Below, in pieces: positions 25,714-36,135 of a DNA stretch of 64,000 bases. The notes below the pieces were generated by a model. That model did no database searches and was not told the origin of the DNA. It saw only the letters and a list, made by a program, of their open reading frames with translations. Each line of letters starts with the position of its first letter. Position 1 is the stretch's first letter. This stretch comes from Nocardia shimofusensis NBRC 100134. GTDB taxonomy: Bacteria; Actinomycetota; Actinomycetes; Mycobacteriales; Mycobacteriaceae. Location: contig NZ_BDBT01000008.1 in the NCBI RefSeq assembly GCF_001613125.1, positions 62,001-126,000 on the forward strand, in the 5' to 3' direction. Position numbers and translations under genes: made by a program.

Positions 25714-26489
25714 TCAATGCCGTAGGCAACCCGCAAGCCATCCTGCTGCTCGGCGGCACGTCCGAGATCGGTCTCGCGATCTGCGCGGAGTACCTGAAGA
25801 AGGGCCCCGCCCGCGTCATCCTCGCGACGCTGCCCGGCGACCGGCTCACCGAGGGCGCGGTCGAGCAGATGACGGCGGCCGGTGCGAGCGAGGTCGAGGT
25901 GATCGATTTCGACGCCCTGGACACCGACAGCCATCCCAAGGTGATCGAGGCGGCCTGGGCGCGCGGCGACATCGACGTGGCGATCGTGGCGTTCGGCTTG
26001 CTCGGCGAGGCCGAGGAACTGTGGCGCGACCAGCGCAAGGCGGTCCAGATCGCCGGCGTGAACTACACCGCCGCGGTGTCGGTGGGCGTGCTGGTGGGCG
26101 AGAAGATGAAGGCGCAGGGCTATGGGCGCATCATCGCCATGTCCTCGGCGGCCGGTGAGCGGGTCAAGCGCTCCAACTTCGTCTACGGCTCCACCAAGGC
26201 CGGTCTGGACGGGTTCTATCTCGGCCTCGGCGAGGCATTGCGCCCGTTCGGCCCGCGCGTGCTCGTGGTGCGGCCCGGTCAGGTGCGCACCTCGACGACG
26301 CTGGCGCACTGGAAGTCGACCGGCACCAAGGAGGCGCCGTTCACCGTCGACAAGGAAGACGTTGCCGCCATGGCGGTTTCGGCGTCGGACAAGGGCAAGG
26401 AGCTCATCTGGGCGCCCGGCGTGTTCCGGTACGTGATGATGGTGCTGCGCCACATCCCGCGGCCGATCTTCCGCAAGCTGCCGCTCTGA
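25710..26489 (+). CDS. dprE2: Decaprenylphosphoryl-2-keto-ribose reductase
   Basis: A 259-residue SDR that reduces the keto intermediate from DprE1 to decaprenyl-phospho-arabinose. The NAD motif is [14 protein letters not shown] near the start. [20 protein letters not shown] holds the catalytic Ser, Tyr and Lys, and [12 protein letters not shown] follows as in other DprE2 proteins. GTG 25710 overlaps the dprE1 stop by four bases, matching the tight coupling of the two enzymes. A hairpin at 26527-26562 separates it from aftA. Confidence 0.95.
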   Translation: MINAVGNPQAILLLGGTSEIGLAICAEYLKKGPARVILATLPGDRLTEGAVEQMTAAGASEVEVIDFDALDTDSHPKVIEAAWARGDIDVAIVAFGLLGEAEELWRDQRKAVQIAGVNYTAAVSVGVLVGEKMKAQGYGRIIAMSSAAGERVKRSNFVYGSTKAGLDGFYLGLGEALRPFGPRVLVVRPGQVRTSTTLAHWKSTGTKEAPFTVDKEDVAAMAVSASDKGKELIWAPGVFRYVMMVLRHIPRPIFRKLPL

Positions 26490-26526
26490 GCGGAGTTTCG
26501 CGCCACGGCGTGAACAGGACTCGAGA

Positions 26527-26562
26527 CGAGGGCCGCGCATCCACCGAGGTGCGCGGCCCTCG
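26527..26562 (+). terminator. Hairpin between dprE2 and aftA
   Basis: CGAGGGCCGCGCA (26527-26539) pairs perfectly with 26550-26562 around a 10-base loop. It lies 38 bases after the dprE2 stop and about 100 bases before the aftA start. It probably ends or attenuates the dprE transcript. Confidence 0.7.
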
Positions 26563-26660
26563 GTCGTTTCGGCGCGCAGGCGCGACAGCGCGGGCGCGTG
26601 CCTCCACTAGGCTGGCCCCGACGTGAAGGCGGATGGACGAAGCCGGAGGTTGGCGCGCCG

Positions 26661-28853
26661 ATGACGACGAGCGACGGAGGACGGCTGCGGCCGCTGGTGC
26701 GTCAGGCGAGCGGTGCGGCAGGCGAGGCCCTGCTCGCCGTGCTGGTGGCGGTGGCGGTGGCCGCGATCGGGCTGATCGCCTTCTCCCTGGTGGAGTGGCC
26801 CGCTTTCAACGCCTCGAATGTGACGAGGGCGCTGACCACGGTCGGGCAGGTCGTGGCCGCGGCCATGCTGGTGGCGGCGATCGTGCTGGTGCGCGGGCGC
26901 AGGGCCGGGTGGGTCGCGAAATTGCTGTCCTGGGCGGGAATTTCCGCTTTCGTGACGGTGACGCTCGGCATGCCGCTGGCCGCGACCGAGCTCTATCTGT
27001 TCGGCGTCTCGGTCGACCAGGAGTTCCGCACCGAGTACCTGACCAGGCTCACCGACAGCCCCGCCCTGCGGGACATGACCTACGCCGACATCCCGCCGTT
27101 CTACCCGGCGGGCTGGTTCTGGATCGGCGGCCGGTTCGGCGACGCGCTCGGCCTGGCGGGCTGGGAGACGTTCAAGCCCTACGCCATCGTCTCGCTCGCG
27201 GCCGCCGCTGCGCTCGCCTTGGTGCTGTGGACCTGGCTGGTGCGCACCGACTGGGCCATCGCGGTCGCCGCCGCGACCACGGCCGTCACGCTGGCCTACG
27301 CCTCGCCGGAGGCCTACAGCGCCGTCATCGTGCTCCTGCTCGGCCCCACGCTGCTGCTCGCCTGGGGAGCGCTGCACCGGCCCGCACCCGAGATGCTGCC
27401 CGACGCGACCGCAGCCGATCAGACCACCAGCATCACCACTGCGGCGGGTACCACGACTGCCGCAGACACCACCACTGCCGGCACCATACGCACCGAGAAG
27501 GACACCGATACCGCCACCGCGGACGCGAACACCGCCGACACCACCGGTACCGCGGCCGGCACGGACAACGCGGATAGCGGCGCTGCCGAGACCAAGGCAG
27601 CGGGGATCGGCAGCGGCGACGGCACGGCGGGTGGCTGGGGCGCGGTGCTCGGCGCCGGCCTGCTGCTGGGCCTGGCCGCCACCTTCTACACCCTCTACCT
27701 GGGTGTCGCCGCCTTCGCGGTGACGTTGATGGGACTGCTGGCCGCCGGGCTCGCGGTGCGGGCGCGCAGGCAGGCGGCCCGGCCGGGACGCGGACGGACT
27801 CCGTCGGCCGCGGGTCCGGCGTGGCGGGCCGCCGTACCGCCGCTGGTGCGACTACTGGTCATCGCGGTGATCGCCGGGCTCGTGGCGGCGACCGTGTGGT
27901 TGCCGGTGCTTGTCGAGATGCTGACGACCACCACCCCGCGTTCGGGCACGGCGCTGCACTACCTGCCGCGCGCCGGGGCCGAGCTGCCGTTGCCCATGAT
28001 GCGGTTCACGCTGCTGGGCGGCCTGTGCCTGATCGGCACGATCTGGCTGGTGGTGCGGGCTTCCTCGTCACGGCGGGCGCAGGCGCTCGGCATCGGCGTG
28101 CTGGCGATCTACCTGTGGTGCCTGCTGTCGATGCTGGCGACCGCCGCAGGCACCACGCTGCTGTCGTTCCGGCTGGAGGCGCCGCTGCTGGTACTGCTCG
28201 CCGCGGCGGGGACGTTCGGCTTCGCCGAAGGAGCACGCGCGGCCTACCAGGCGTTCAACGAGCCGGAGCGGTTCCCGCTCGCGGTGGCCGCGATCGCGCT
28301 GGTCGGCGCGCTGGCCTTCGCCCAGGACATTCCGCACGTGCTGACCGCGGAGATCAACACCGCCTACACCGACACCGACGGTGACGGCGAGCGCGCCGAC
28401 AAGCGCCCGCCCGGCGCGGCTTCCTACTACCGCGAGGTGGACGAGACGCTGCGCGCGCAGACCGGCAAGCCGCGCGACGAGACCGTGGTCCTCACCGCCG
28501 ACACCACCTTCCTCGCCTTCTATCCGTACTTCGGTTTCCAGGGCCTGACCTCGCACTACGCCAATCCGCTCGCCGATTTCCCGGCCCGCGCCGCGCTCAT
28601 CGCCGAATGGAGCGAGCTGGCATCGCCCGCCGAACTGCTCGCCGCCCTCGAGCAGAGCCCGTGGCGCGCCCCCGATGCCTTCCTCTTCCGCCGCAGCGGT
28701 GACGATTACACCCTGCGCCTGGCCGAGGACGTCTACCCGAACGACCCGAACGTGCGCCGCTACACCGTCACCTTCCCCGGGGCCCTGTTCGACGATCCGG
28801 CCTTCACCGTCACCGACATCGGCCCGTTCACCTTGGTCACCGCGCGGCGCTGA
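26661..28853 (+). CDS. aftA: Arabinosyltransferase AftA (galactan priming)
   Basis: About 730 residues, a GT-C membrane enzyme that adds the first arabinofuranose residues onto galactan from decaprenyl-phospho-arabinose. About eleven hydrophobic segments are visible. The first external loop contains DMTYADIPPFYPAGWFWIGG, a segment characteristic of AftA. A soluble C-terminal domain follows, with TADTTFLAFYPYFGFQGLTS and SHYANPLADFPAR. Residues about 247-325 are an unusual Thr/Ala/Asp-rich stretch inserted between membrane segments, which explains the length over the M. tuberculosis protein (about 640). ATG 26661 follows GGAGGT at 26645-26650. It precedes an emb gene, as aftA-embC do in mycobacteria. 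Confidence 0.93.
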   Translation: MTTSDGGRLRPLVRQASGAAGEALLAVLVAVAVAAIGLIAFSLVEWPAFNASNVTRALTTVGQVVAAAMLVAAIVLVRGRRAGWVAKLLSWAGISAFVTVTLGMPLAATELYLFGVSVDQEFRTEYLTRLTDSPALRDMTYADIPPFYPAGWFWIGGRFGDALGLAGWETFKPYAIVSLAAAAALALVLWTWLVRTDWAIAVAAATTAVTLAYASPEAYSAVIVLLLGPTLLLAWGALHRPAPEMLPDATAADQTTSITTAAGTTTAADTTTAGTIRTEKDTDTATADANTADTTGTAAGTDNADSGAAETKAAGIGSGDGTAGGWGAVLGAGLLLGLAATFYTLYLGVAAFAVTLMGLLAAGLAVRARRQAARPGRGRTPSAAGPAWRAAVPPLVRLLVIAVIAGLVAATVWLPVLVEMLTTTTPRSGTALHYLPRAGAELPLPMMRFTLLGGLCLIGTIWLVVRASSSRRAQALGIGVLAIYLWCLLSMLATAAGTTLLSFRLEAPLLVLLAAAGTFGFAEGARAAYQAFNEPERFPLAVAAIALVGALAFAQDIPHVLTAEINTAYTDTDGDGERADKRPPGAASYYREVDETLRAQTGKPRDETVVLTADTTFLAFYPYFGFQGLTSHYANPLADFPARAALIAEWSELASPAELLAALEQSPWRAPDAFLFRRSGDDYTLRLAEDVYPNDPNVRRYTVTFPGALFDDPAFTVTDIGPFTLVTARR

Positions 28854-29006
28854 GAAGGTGCGGGCACATCCTCGGCGCAGAACCGCATAGACATCACGGC
28901 AGTAGACGAGAACCCGGCGGTCAGCACGAGCACGACAGCGTCGAACGCGGCCAGGGGTGCGTTCGTGAGGTGGACCGCTGCGGGCCGGTGGCTAGCATGA
29001 CTGATC

Positions 29007-32000
29007 GTGCGACCGGACCGAACTACTCGAGCGTTCTCCCGCTACCGCCTGATCGCCCTGGTCTCCGGGCTTCTCGGCTTCCTGCTGGCGTTGCTGACGC
29101 CGCTGCTGCCGGTGCGCCAGGAGGTGGCGACACTGGACTGGCCCCAGGCGGACGCGTCGAGTGTGACCGCGCCGCTGGTGTCGTATGTGCCGCTGCGCGT
29201 GGAGGCCTCGCTGCCGTGCTCCACCCTGACCTCCGGTGCGGGGACGCTGCTGTCGACGATTCCGGCGGCGTCCGGGGAGGCCACCGCCAAGGGGCTGGTC
29301 GTCTCGATCGCCGACGACACCGTCTCGGTGATCCAGCGGGACGTGCCGCTGTTGTCGGCGCCGGTCGCGGAGATCGCCACGTGTAGTGCGATCGAGATCG
29401 AGGCCACCGACGCGGCGACGACGGTCGAGTTCACCGGGGTCGAGCGCGAGGACGGAACGGCGTTCGCCAACACCGTGACTCGTGACATCCGACCCCAGAT
29501 GGTCGGCGTGTTCACCGATCTCGACGCCGGGCGGCTCGACGGCGCACGGCTGCACGCCGATATCGACTCCCGGTTCAGTTCCTCGCCGAGCGTGCTCAAG
29601 CTGGCGGCGATGATCGCCGCGGCCGTGTTCACCGTCGTCGCGCTGATCGCGCTGCATATGCTCGACACCTCCGACGGGCGGCGTGCCAGGCGATTCCTGC
29701 CCGCGCACTGGTGGAAGTTCACCGTCGCCGACGGCGCGATCCTGGGCACGCTGCTGGTGTGGCACGTGATCGGCGCCAACACCTCCGACGACGGCTACAT
29801 CCTGAACATGGCTCGCGCGTCGGAGCATTCGGGCTACATGGCCAACTACTACCGCTGGTTCGCCGTCCCCGAGGCTCCGTTCGGCTGGTCCTACGAACTG
29901 CTGGCCTGGATGGCGAAGGTTTCCACGGCGAGCATGTGGATGCGGTTGCCGACGCTGCTGGCGGGCATCGTCTGCTGGCTGGTGATCAGCCGGGAGGTGT
30001 TGCCCCGCCTGGGCGCGCGGGTGCGCCGCGACAAGATCGCGCTGTGGACGGCGGGGCTGGTGTTCCTGGCGTTCTGGCTGCCCTACGACAACGGCCTGCG
30101 CCCGGAGCCGCTGATCGCCGCGGGCGCGCTGCTGACCTGGTGCTCGATCGAACGCGCGGTCGCCACCGGGCGCCTGCTGCCCGCCGCGCTGGCCGTCCTC
30201 ATCGCCGCGTTCTCGCTGGCCGCCGGGCCCACCGGCCTGATCTGCGTGGCCGCGCTGATCGCGGGGTCGGGACCGGTCCTTCGGATCATCGTCGAGCGCG
30301 GGCGCGGCACCGGGGTATTCGGGTACCTCGCGCTGCTGCTGCCCGGCCTGGCCGCGGGCACGCTCGTGCTGATCGTGGTGTTCGCCGACCAGACGCTGTC
30401 GACGGTCATGGAGGCGACGCGGGTCCGCACGCTGGTGGGCCCGAATGTCGCGTGGTTCGACGAGCGGACCCGCTGGGACTCGCTGCTCATGCTGGCTCCG
30501 GACGGCTCGCTGGCGCGGCGGTTCGGTGTGCTGCTGATGCTGCTGTGCCTGGTGGTCTGCATTCTGCAGGTGTTGCGCAAGGGCCGTATCCCCGGCACCT
30601 CGCGCGGACCGTCGGTGCGCATTCTGGGCATCGTGTTCGGCGCGCTGCTGCTGATGATGTTCACCCCGACCAAGTGGACCCACCACTTCGGCGTCTACGC
30701 GGGCCTGGCCGGATCGCTGGCCGCGCTGGCCGCGGTCGCGGTGGGCACGGTCGCGATCCGCTCGCCGCGCAACCGCGCGCTGTTCGCGGCGGCGGTGCTG
30801 TTCGTGCTGGCGATCACCTTCACCGGTTCCAACGGCTGGTGGTACGTGTCCAGCTACGGCGTCCCGTGGTGGGACAAAGCGCCGATGATCGCGGGCAAGG
30901 GCGTCTCGACGCTGTTCCTCGGACTGACCGGCGTCGCGCTGTTGTTCGCCCTCTGGCATCACTACCGGCTGCCCTACCGCACGCGTCCACGCAGCTCGGG
31001 CAACGGATTCGATCGCCTCGCGGCGGCGCCGATCACGATCGCCGCGGCGCTGATGGTGCTGTTCGAGGTGGCCTCGCTGGCCAAGGGCGCGGTCGGCCAG
31101 AGCCCGGCCTACTCCATCGCCAAGTCGAATATCGCCGCGCTGGCGGGCAATCCGTGCGCGCTGGCCGACGAGGTGCTGGTGGAGACCGACACCGCCGACT
31201 CGCTGCTCCAGCCCTACGACGTGGCCCCGGCCGACGGACTGGCCGCCGAGGCCGAGGGTTTCACCCCGGACGGCGTCGCGCGCGACCTCACCGCCGACGC
31301 CGAGGAAACCGCCACCGGCGGTGCCAATTCCGTCGACGGCGGCGCGGAGAACAAGACCACCGACACCACCGGCGCGGGCACCGGCGGCGGTGTCACCGAG
31401 CAGGCAGGCATCAACGGCAGTTCGGTCGCGCTGCCCTTCGGCCTGGATCCCGCACGCACTCCCGTACTCGGCTCGTACCAGCAGGACGACCAGCGTCAGG
31501 CGTCGCTCACCACGCACTGGTACCGCCTGGACCAGACCGCCGACAGCTTCCGTAACGACCCGGCCAACCAGGTGCTGATCATCACCGCCGCCGGTCGCAT
31601 CCGTTCGATCGACGCCGACGGCGTGGTCACCTACGGCCAGGATCTGACGCTGGAGTACGGCGTCCGCGGCGCCGACGGCGAGGTCCGGGTGCTGGGTTCG
31701 GCGCTGCCGCTGGACATCGGGCCCGCCCCGTCGTGGCGCAATCTGCGGGTGCCGCTGGACCAGCTGCCCGCCGAGGTGAACGCGGTGCGCCTGGTGGCCG
31801 TGGACAACGACATCACCGAACGGCACTGGCTGGCGGTCACCCCGCCGCGGCTGCCGCAGTTGCAGACGCTGCAATCGGTGGTCGGTGAGACCGCGCCGGT
31901 GCTGCTGGACTGGCATGTCGGGCTGGCCTTCCCCTGCCAGCGGCCGTTCGACCATCACGCGGGCGTCGCCGAGGCGCCGCAGTGGCGCATCCTGCCCGAC

Positions 32001-32243
32001 CGAGTGGGCTCGGATGCCTCGAACGCCTGGCAGGATCACATCGGCGGCGGCCCGCTCGGCTGGACCGAACTGCTGTCGAAGGCCGAGACGGTGCCCAGCT
32101 ACCTCGAGCACGACTGGCGCAGGGACTGGGGCTCGCTGGAGCGGTTCACCCCCTACGACACGACCGCCGAGCCGGCGAATATCGGAGTGGTCACGGTCAC
32201 CCGATCCGGACTCGCCTCCGACCCGCCGATTCGCGCGCGCTGA
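29007..32243 (+). CDS. embC: Arabinosyltransferase, EmbC-position
   Basis: A 1078-residue Emb protein that extends arabinan chains from decaprenyl-phospho-arabinose; ethambutol target family. After the first membrane helix and a periplasmic domain comes the GT-C loop [20 protein letters not shown] with the catalytic Asp pair, then GYMANYYRWF. About 13 more membrane segments end near residue 680. The C-terminal carbohydrate-binding domain has HWYRLDQTADSF and PCQRPFDHHAGV. The Met matching EmbB M306 of M. tuberculosis is M268. Its place after aftA suggests EmbC, but sequence alone does not settle C versus B. GTG 29007 is the start; a hairpin (32252-32289) follows. Confidence 0.92.
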   Translation: MRPDRTTRAFSRYRLIALVSGLLGFLLALLTPLLPVRQEVATLDWPQADASSVTAPLVSYVPLRVEASLPCSTLTSGAGTLLSTIPAASGEATAKGLVVSIADDTVSVIQRDVPLLSAPVAEIATCSAIEIEATDAATTVEFTGVEREDGTAFANTVTRDIRPQMVGVFTDLDAGRLDGARLHADIDSRFSSSPSVLKLAAMIAAAVFTVVALIALHMLDTSDGRRARRFLPAHWWKFTVADGAILGTLLVWHVIGANTSDDGYILNMARASEHSGYMANYYRWFAVPEAPFGWSYELLAWMAKVSTASMWMRLPTLLAGIVCWLVISREVLPRLGARVRRDKIALWTAGLVFLAFWLPYDNGLRPEPLIAAGALLTWCSIERAVATGRLLPAALAVLIAAFSLAAGPTGLICVAALIAGSGPVLRIIVERGRGTGVFGYLALLLPGLAAGTLVLIVVFADQTLSTVMEATRVRTLVGPNVAWFDERTRWDSLLMLAPDGSLARRFGVLLMLLCLVVCILQVLRKGRIPGTSRGPSVRILGIVFGALLLMMFTPTKWTHHFGVYAGLAGSLAALAAVAVGTVAIRSPRNRALFAAAVLFVLAITFTGSNGWWYVSSYGVPWWDKAPMIAGKGVSTLFLGLTGVALLFALWHHYRLPYRTRPRSSGNGFDRLAAAPITIAAALMVLFEVASLAKGAVGQSPAYSIAKSNIAALAGNPCALADEVLVETDTADSLLQPYDVAPADGLAAEAEGFTPDGVARDLTADAEETATGGANSVDGGAENKTTDTTGAGTGGGVTEQAGINGSSVALPFGLDPARTPVLGSYQQDDQRQASLTTHWYRLDQTADSFRNDPANQVLIITAAGRIRSIDADGVVTYGQDLTLEYGVRGADGEVRVLGSALPLDIGPAPSWRNLRVPLDQLPAEVNAVRLVAVDNDITERHWLAVTPPRLPQLQTLQSVVGETAPVLLDWHVGLAFPCQRPFDHHAGVAEAPQWRILPDRVGSDASNAWQDHIGGGPLGWTELLSKAETVPSYLEHDWRRDWGSLERFTPYDTTAEPANIGVVTVTRSGLASDPPIRAR

Positions 32244-32251
32244 CCGGGGCG

Positions 32252-32289
32252 GCCGCCGAATACCGGACAAGCGTCCGGTATTCGGCGGC
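32252..32289 (+). terminator. Strong hairpin after embC
   Basis: GCCGCCGAATACCGGAC (32252-32268) pairs perfectly over 17 bp with 32273-32289 around an AAGC loop, nine bases after the embC stop. No T-run follows. Confidence 0.8.
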
Positions 32290-32389
32290 GAAACCTGCTG
32301 CGCTACGCCGGGTTTCGATGAAATGACACCTTCGTAACCGAAGCAACGAAAACGAGACATCCAATGTTTCGGAACGTACTGTGGAGGGT

Positions 32390-32551
32390 ATGACAGGAGC
32401 CTTCGATGACATGGATCTCCGCGATCTCGTCGACCTGCTCACCGACGAGGAGAAGCGCGAGCTACGTCCCTCGGTGCTGCGAGTGCTGGACCGTCTCCCG
32501 GCGCAGGAGGTGCTGCGCCGCGAATTAGGGCGGCGCTTACTCGAGGTCTGA
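32390..32551 (+). CDS. Small helical protein between the convergent emb genes (hypothetical)
   Basis: A 53-codon frame starting at ATG 32390, just after GGAGGG (32383-32388); an in-frame ATG at 32411 (MDLRDLVDLL) is an alternative with AGGAG 11 bases upstream. The peptide is strongly amphipathic and charged: DLRDLVDLLTDEEKRELRPS, then VLRVLDRLPAQEVLRREL and GRRLLEV. Codon third positions are GC-rich as in real genes here. I do not recognise a family. It is flanked by two hairpins, so it may have its own short transcript. Confidence 0.55.
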   Translation: MTGAFDDMDLRDLVDLLTDEEKRELRPSVLRVLDRLPAQEVLRRELGRRLLEV

Positions 32552-32589
32552 CACCTTCTCCAGAAGCAAGCTCTCCCCACGAACGACCA

Positions 32590-32626
32590 AGGGCCGTGGC
32601 CGCGGAAAATCCGCTGCCACGGCCCT
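32590..32626. terminator. Hairpin downstream of the minus-strand emb gene
   Basis: AGGGCCGTGGC (32590-32600) pairs with 32616-32626, continued by GCGGA/TCCGC with one mismatch on each side, around an AAA loop. It lies 22 bases beyond the stop of the minus-strand emb gene and 39 bases after the small plus-strand ORF, and could end both. Confidence 0.7.
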
Positions 32627-32647
32627 CTCTGTTCGGCCGGTCGGTCT

Positions 32648-35600
32648 CTAGAACACCCGCATCTCCCCCGGCGACCACAGACCGTTCCTGGTCTCGGTCG
32701 AGGTGGTCAGCTCGGCGGGCACCGCATCGCGATCGTACTGGTCGTAGCGCTCCAGCGAACCCCAGTCCCTGGCCCAGTCGTCGCGCAGGTAGGTCGGCAG
32801 GGTGGTCGAGCGCGCCAGCATCTGCGAGAAGCCGAGCGGGCCGCCGAACTCCTGGGCCTGCCAGGTGTTGGTGGAACTGATGGCCAGCGGACGGTCCGGC
32901 AGCACCCGGTACCGTGGCACCTCCGCGACGCCGTTCTCGTGGTAGAACGGCCGCTGGCACGGGAACTGCAGGCCGACGGCCCAGTCCAGCAGGATCGGCT
33001 GCTCGGTGCCCAGGTAGCTGTGCAGCGACTCCAGCGCCGCGAGACGCGGCGGGGTGAACGCCAGCCACTGGTCGCCGATCAGGATCGGGTCGTTGGCCAC
33101 GATGCGCACGGCGTCGGAGTCGGCGGCCAGCGCGTCCAGCGGCACCCGCAGATTGCGCCAGGACGGGAACGGGCCGATATCGCGCGGCAGGTAGTCACCC
33201 TGCTTGACCACGGTGCCGTCGGGCTGACGCTTGCCGTATTCGAGCTTCAGTTCCTGGCCGTAGCTCATCGCGCCGGTGTCGTCGAAGGACAGCACCCGGC
33301 CCGCCGCCGAGATGACGATCAGCGGGCGATCCGCCGAGCGCTCCGGCAGCTCGTACCAGCTCGACACCAGGTTGGCGGGCTTCTGCACGCCCGCCTGGTA
33401 GCTGCCCATCACGGGCGTGGTGGCCGGGTCGAGGCCGAAGGGCAGGGCCACGGTGCTGCCGTTGACGCCGCGCGCGCCTTGGCCGCCGCCGGTGCCCGCG
33501 CTCTCGCCCTCGGCGAAGTTGGCGCCGACCGACTGGCTCGAGGTGTTGCCGGTGCCCGGCTTGACCTCGACGGCGTCGGCGGACAAGTCGTCGGGCACGC
33601 CGTTGGGGTCGAAGCCCACCGGGTTCACCCCGGCCAGCGGATCGGACTCGGGCGGCAAGGCCGGGTCGGCGATCGGGGTGAGCCTGCCCTGGTTGGGGTC
33701 GGGCTCGACCAGCACGTCGTTGGCCAGGCCGCAGGAATCGCCGGTGAGCGCGTCGACGTTCGAGCGGGCCAGCGAGTAGGCCGGATACTGCGAGACCGCG
33801 CCCTTGGCCAGCGAGGCCACCTCGAGCAGCACCATCAGCGCAGCCACCACGGTCAACGGGATCGCGGCGAATCGGCGGATCCGCCTGCCGCGCACCGTCT
33901 TCGCCGAGGGCTGCGGCGCGGTGTAGTCCTCGCGCAGGGTGAACCAGGCGACCAGCGCCAGCGCCAGCCCGAACAGGATCAAGGCGAAGGTGTTGGACTG
34001 GTAGCCGCTCAGCGAGATCGGCTTGTCGAACCACGGCACACCGAAGCTGGAGACATACCAGTAGCCGTTGATGCCGGAGAACGAGATCGCCAGCACGAAC
34101 AGCAGACCGGCCAGGAAGATGGCCCGGTTCTTGCGCGCTCGCAGCGCTGTGGCCGAGACCGCGACCGCCGTGACCGCCGCCAGCGAACCGGCGATGCCCG
34201 CGTACGCGCCGAAGTGGTGGGTCCACTTCGTCGGGTTGAACATCATGAAGAAGATCGTGCCGAACACGATGCCCATCAACCGCCAGGTCGGGGCGCTCGC
34301 GATGCCGGGTACCCGCCTGCGGCGCAGCAGCACCAGCATGGTGGTGAACAGGCACAGCAGCATCACCAGGAACGCGAAGCGCCGCGACAGCGAGCCGTCC
34401 ACGGTCTCCACGAACAGGTAGTAGTAGCGCAGGTAGTCCTCGTACCAGGCCAGGTTCGGCCCGGTGGCCTGACGGACCCGGTTGGCCTCCATGATCCCGG
34501 CGAAGGTCTGGTCGCCGAAGACCACGACCAGCACCAGCAGCCCGGACGCCGCGATCGGGGCGAGCAGCGCCGTGGCGCCGTGCTCACGGTGACGGCGCAC
34601 CACGATCCGCACCAGCGGGCGGATGCCCGCCAGCAGCGCGGCCACGCACATCAGGCCGGTCGGCGCGGCGGCCAGGGTGAACGCCGCGATCAGCACCGCG
34701 ATGCCGGCGGGCAGCAGGCGACCGGTGGCGATGGCCCGTTCGATGGAGACCCAGGTCAGCAGTGCGCCCAGCGCCACGATCGGCTCCGAGCGCAGCCCGT
34801 TGTCGAAGGGCAGCCAGAACGCCAGGAACACCAGGCCGCCGGTCCACAGCGCCACCTTGCTGGTCCGCACGCCGCGCCCGAGGCGGGGCACCACCTCGCG
34901 GCTGATGACCATCCAGCACAGGATCGCGCAGAACAACGCGGGCAGGCGCACCCACGGGCTGGCCGTGGAGATCTCGGCGAACACCTGGATGACGTAGTAG
35001 TACCAGCCGAAGGGCGCCTCCGGCACGCCGAACCAGCGGAAGTAGTTGGCCATGTAGCCGGACTCGGGAGCCACCCGGACCATGCTCAGGATGTAGCCGT
35101 CGTCGGAGGTGTTCGCGCCGATGAAGTGCCACAGCACCAGAGTGCCGATCACCGCGCCGTCCGCGCCGGTGGGCTTGAACCACCCGCTCGGCAGGAACCG
35201 GCGATGCCCGCGGCCGTCGCTGGCGTCGAGGCGGGCCAGCGCTCCCAGCGCGAGCAGCGTGCACAGCACGGCGCCGATGATCGCGATCAGCTTGATCCAG
35301 GTGGGGCTGGAGGAGAACCGGGTGTCCACGGTCATGTCGAAGGACAGCCCGGCCGGGACCGCGCCCTCCAGGTCGGAGAACACGCCGACCACCTGCGGGC
35401 GGAAATCGCCGGCCATCCGGCCCTCGGCGGGCACCTGGACGATCTCGGTGCGTCCCGGCTCGCCGTCGACCGGCCGCTCGACATCCCAGAACATGCCGGG
35501 GAACGCGGCGCTGGTGCTCTGGTTGTCCGAGGCGATGTCGATCGAGGAGCACTCGCCCATCCGGGCGCGCTCGGCCGAGGCCACCACCGCGTTCCGGTTC

Positions 35601-35986
35601 ACCACGTCCACCGACGTGTCCGAGACCCGGACGAACATGGCCTCCAGCGCCGCGCGGTCGCCCTGCGGCGGCGCGGTCGCCAGCAACATGCCGCCCTCCG
35701 GGGGCAGCGTGTTCACCGAGGAGCACGGAATGCTCGCGGTGAGTTCGATCGGCACCTGCGACATCAGTGGCGCCTGCACGTTCTGCAGCGAATCACCCTG
35801 CGGCCAGCTCAGCACGGCCGTGGTCTGGGTGACGGGCAGGAACGGCACCGCGACCGCCAGCACAGCGCCCAGCACACCGGCAACCACAGCGACAATTCGC
35901 GCGGTACGGAAATCGCGGGGGCGAACCTCGGGAGCTGCGGGCGGCTTCGTCAAGACAGCTGTGGCGACGTCGGGCACGGAACGCAA
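32648..35986 (-). CDS. Arabinosyltransferase, second Emb protein (EmbA/EmbB-type)
   Basis: About 1112 residues with the full Emb layout: N-terminal helix, periplasmic domain, the GT-C loop [40 protein letters not shown], about 13 further membrane segments and the C-terminal carbohydrate-binding domain ([26 protein letters not shown]). M302 occupies the position of EmbB M306. It is about as similar to EmbC as to EmbB by motif, so I give no letter. The start is uncertain: TTG 35986 and GTG 35977 are in frame and neither has a clear ribosome-binding site. Unlike the mycobacterial embCAB operon, this gene converges on the other emb gene. Confidence 0.92.
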   Translation of the reverse strand: MRSVPDVATAVLTKPPAAPEVRPRDFRTARIVAVVAGVLGAVLAVAVPFLPVTQTTAVLSWPQGDSLQNVQAPLMSQVPIELTASIPCSSVNTLPPEGGMLLATAPPQGDRAALEAMFVRVSDTSVDVVNRNAVVASAERARMGECSSIDIASDNQSTSAAFPGMFWDVERPVDGEPGRTEIVQVPAEGRMAGDFRPQVVGVFSDLEGAVPAGLSFDMTVDTRFSSSPTWIKLIAIIGAVLCTLLALGALARLDASDGRGHRRFLPSGWFKPTGADGAVIGTLVLWHFIGANTSDDGYILSMVRVAPESGYMANYFRWFGVPEAPFGWYYYVIQVFAEISTASPWVRLPALFCAILCWMVISREVVPRLGRGVRTSKVALWTGGLVFLAFWLPFDNGLRSEPIVALGALLTWVSIERAIATGRLLPAGIAVLIAAFTLAAAPTGLMCVAALLAGIRPLVRIVVRRHREHGATALLAPIAASGLLVLVVVFGDQTFAGIMEANRVRQATGPNLAWYEDYLRYYYLFVETVDGSLSRRFAFLVMLLCLFTTMLVLLRRRRVPGIASAPTWRLMGIVFGTIFFMMFNPTKWTHHFGAYAGIAGSLAAVTAVAVSATALRARKNRAIFLAGLLFVLAISFSGINGYWYVSSFGVPWFDKPISLSGYQSNTFALILFGLALALVAWFTLREDYTAPQPSAKTVRGRRIRRFAAIPLTVVAALMVLLEVASLAKGAVSQYPAYSLARSNVDALTGDSCGLANDVLVEPDPNQGRLTPIADPALPPESDPLAGVNPVGFDPNGVPDDLSADAVEVKPGTGNTSSQSVGANFAEGESAGTGGGQGARGVNGSTVALPFGLDPATTPVMGSYQAGVQKPANLVSSWYELPERSADRPLIVISAAGRVLSFDDTGAMSYGQELKLEYGKRQPDGTVVKQGDYLPRDIGPFPSWRNLRVPLDALAADSDAVRIVANDPILIGDQWLAFTPPRLAALESLHSYLGTEQPILLDWAVGLQFPCQRPFYHENGVAEVPRYRVLPDRPLAISSTNTWQAQEFGGPLGFSQMLARSTTLPTYLRDDWARDWGSLERYDQYDRDAVPAELTTSTETRNGLWSPGEMRVF

Positions 35987-36135
35987 TGCTAGCCGCTACC
36001 CGAATCAGCGGTACCCCCGCCGCGACCGGCCCGGCGCAACCGTCGGCCACGGGTTCGGCAACTCGACCGCGACCCTCCGGCGAAAACTCGACCCGACTTG
36101 CAGACCGGTGCCGGGCGGGATGGAAAGGTAGGGGT

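Noticed and set aside
28992-32360. Long open frame of over 1,100 codons antisense to embC
   Set aside because: It mirrors embC in a very GC-rich genome, where antisense frames lack stops. The product is rich in Arg, Gln, His and Gly, with no domain.
32939-35992. Long open frame antisense to the second emb gene
   Set aside because: Same GC-codon shadow effect; composition is Arg/Gln/His/Gly-rich and no motif is seen, while the minus strand encodes a complete Emb protein.
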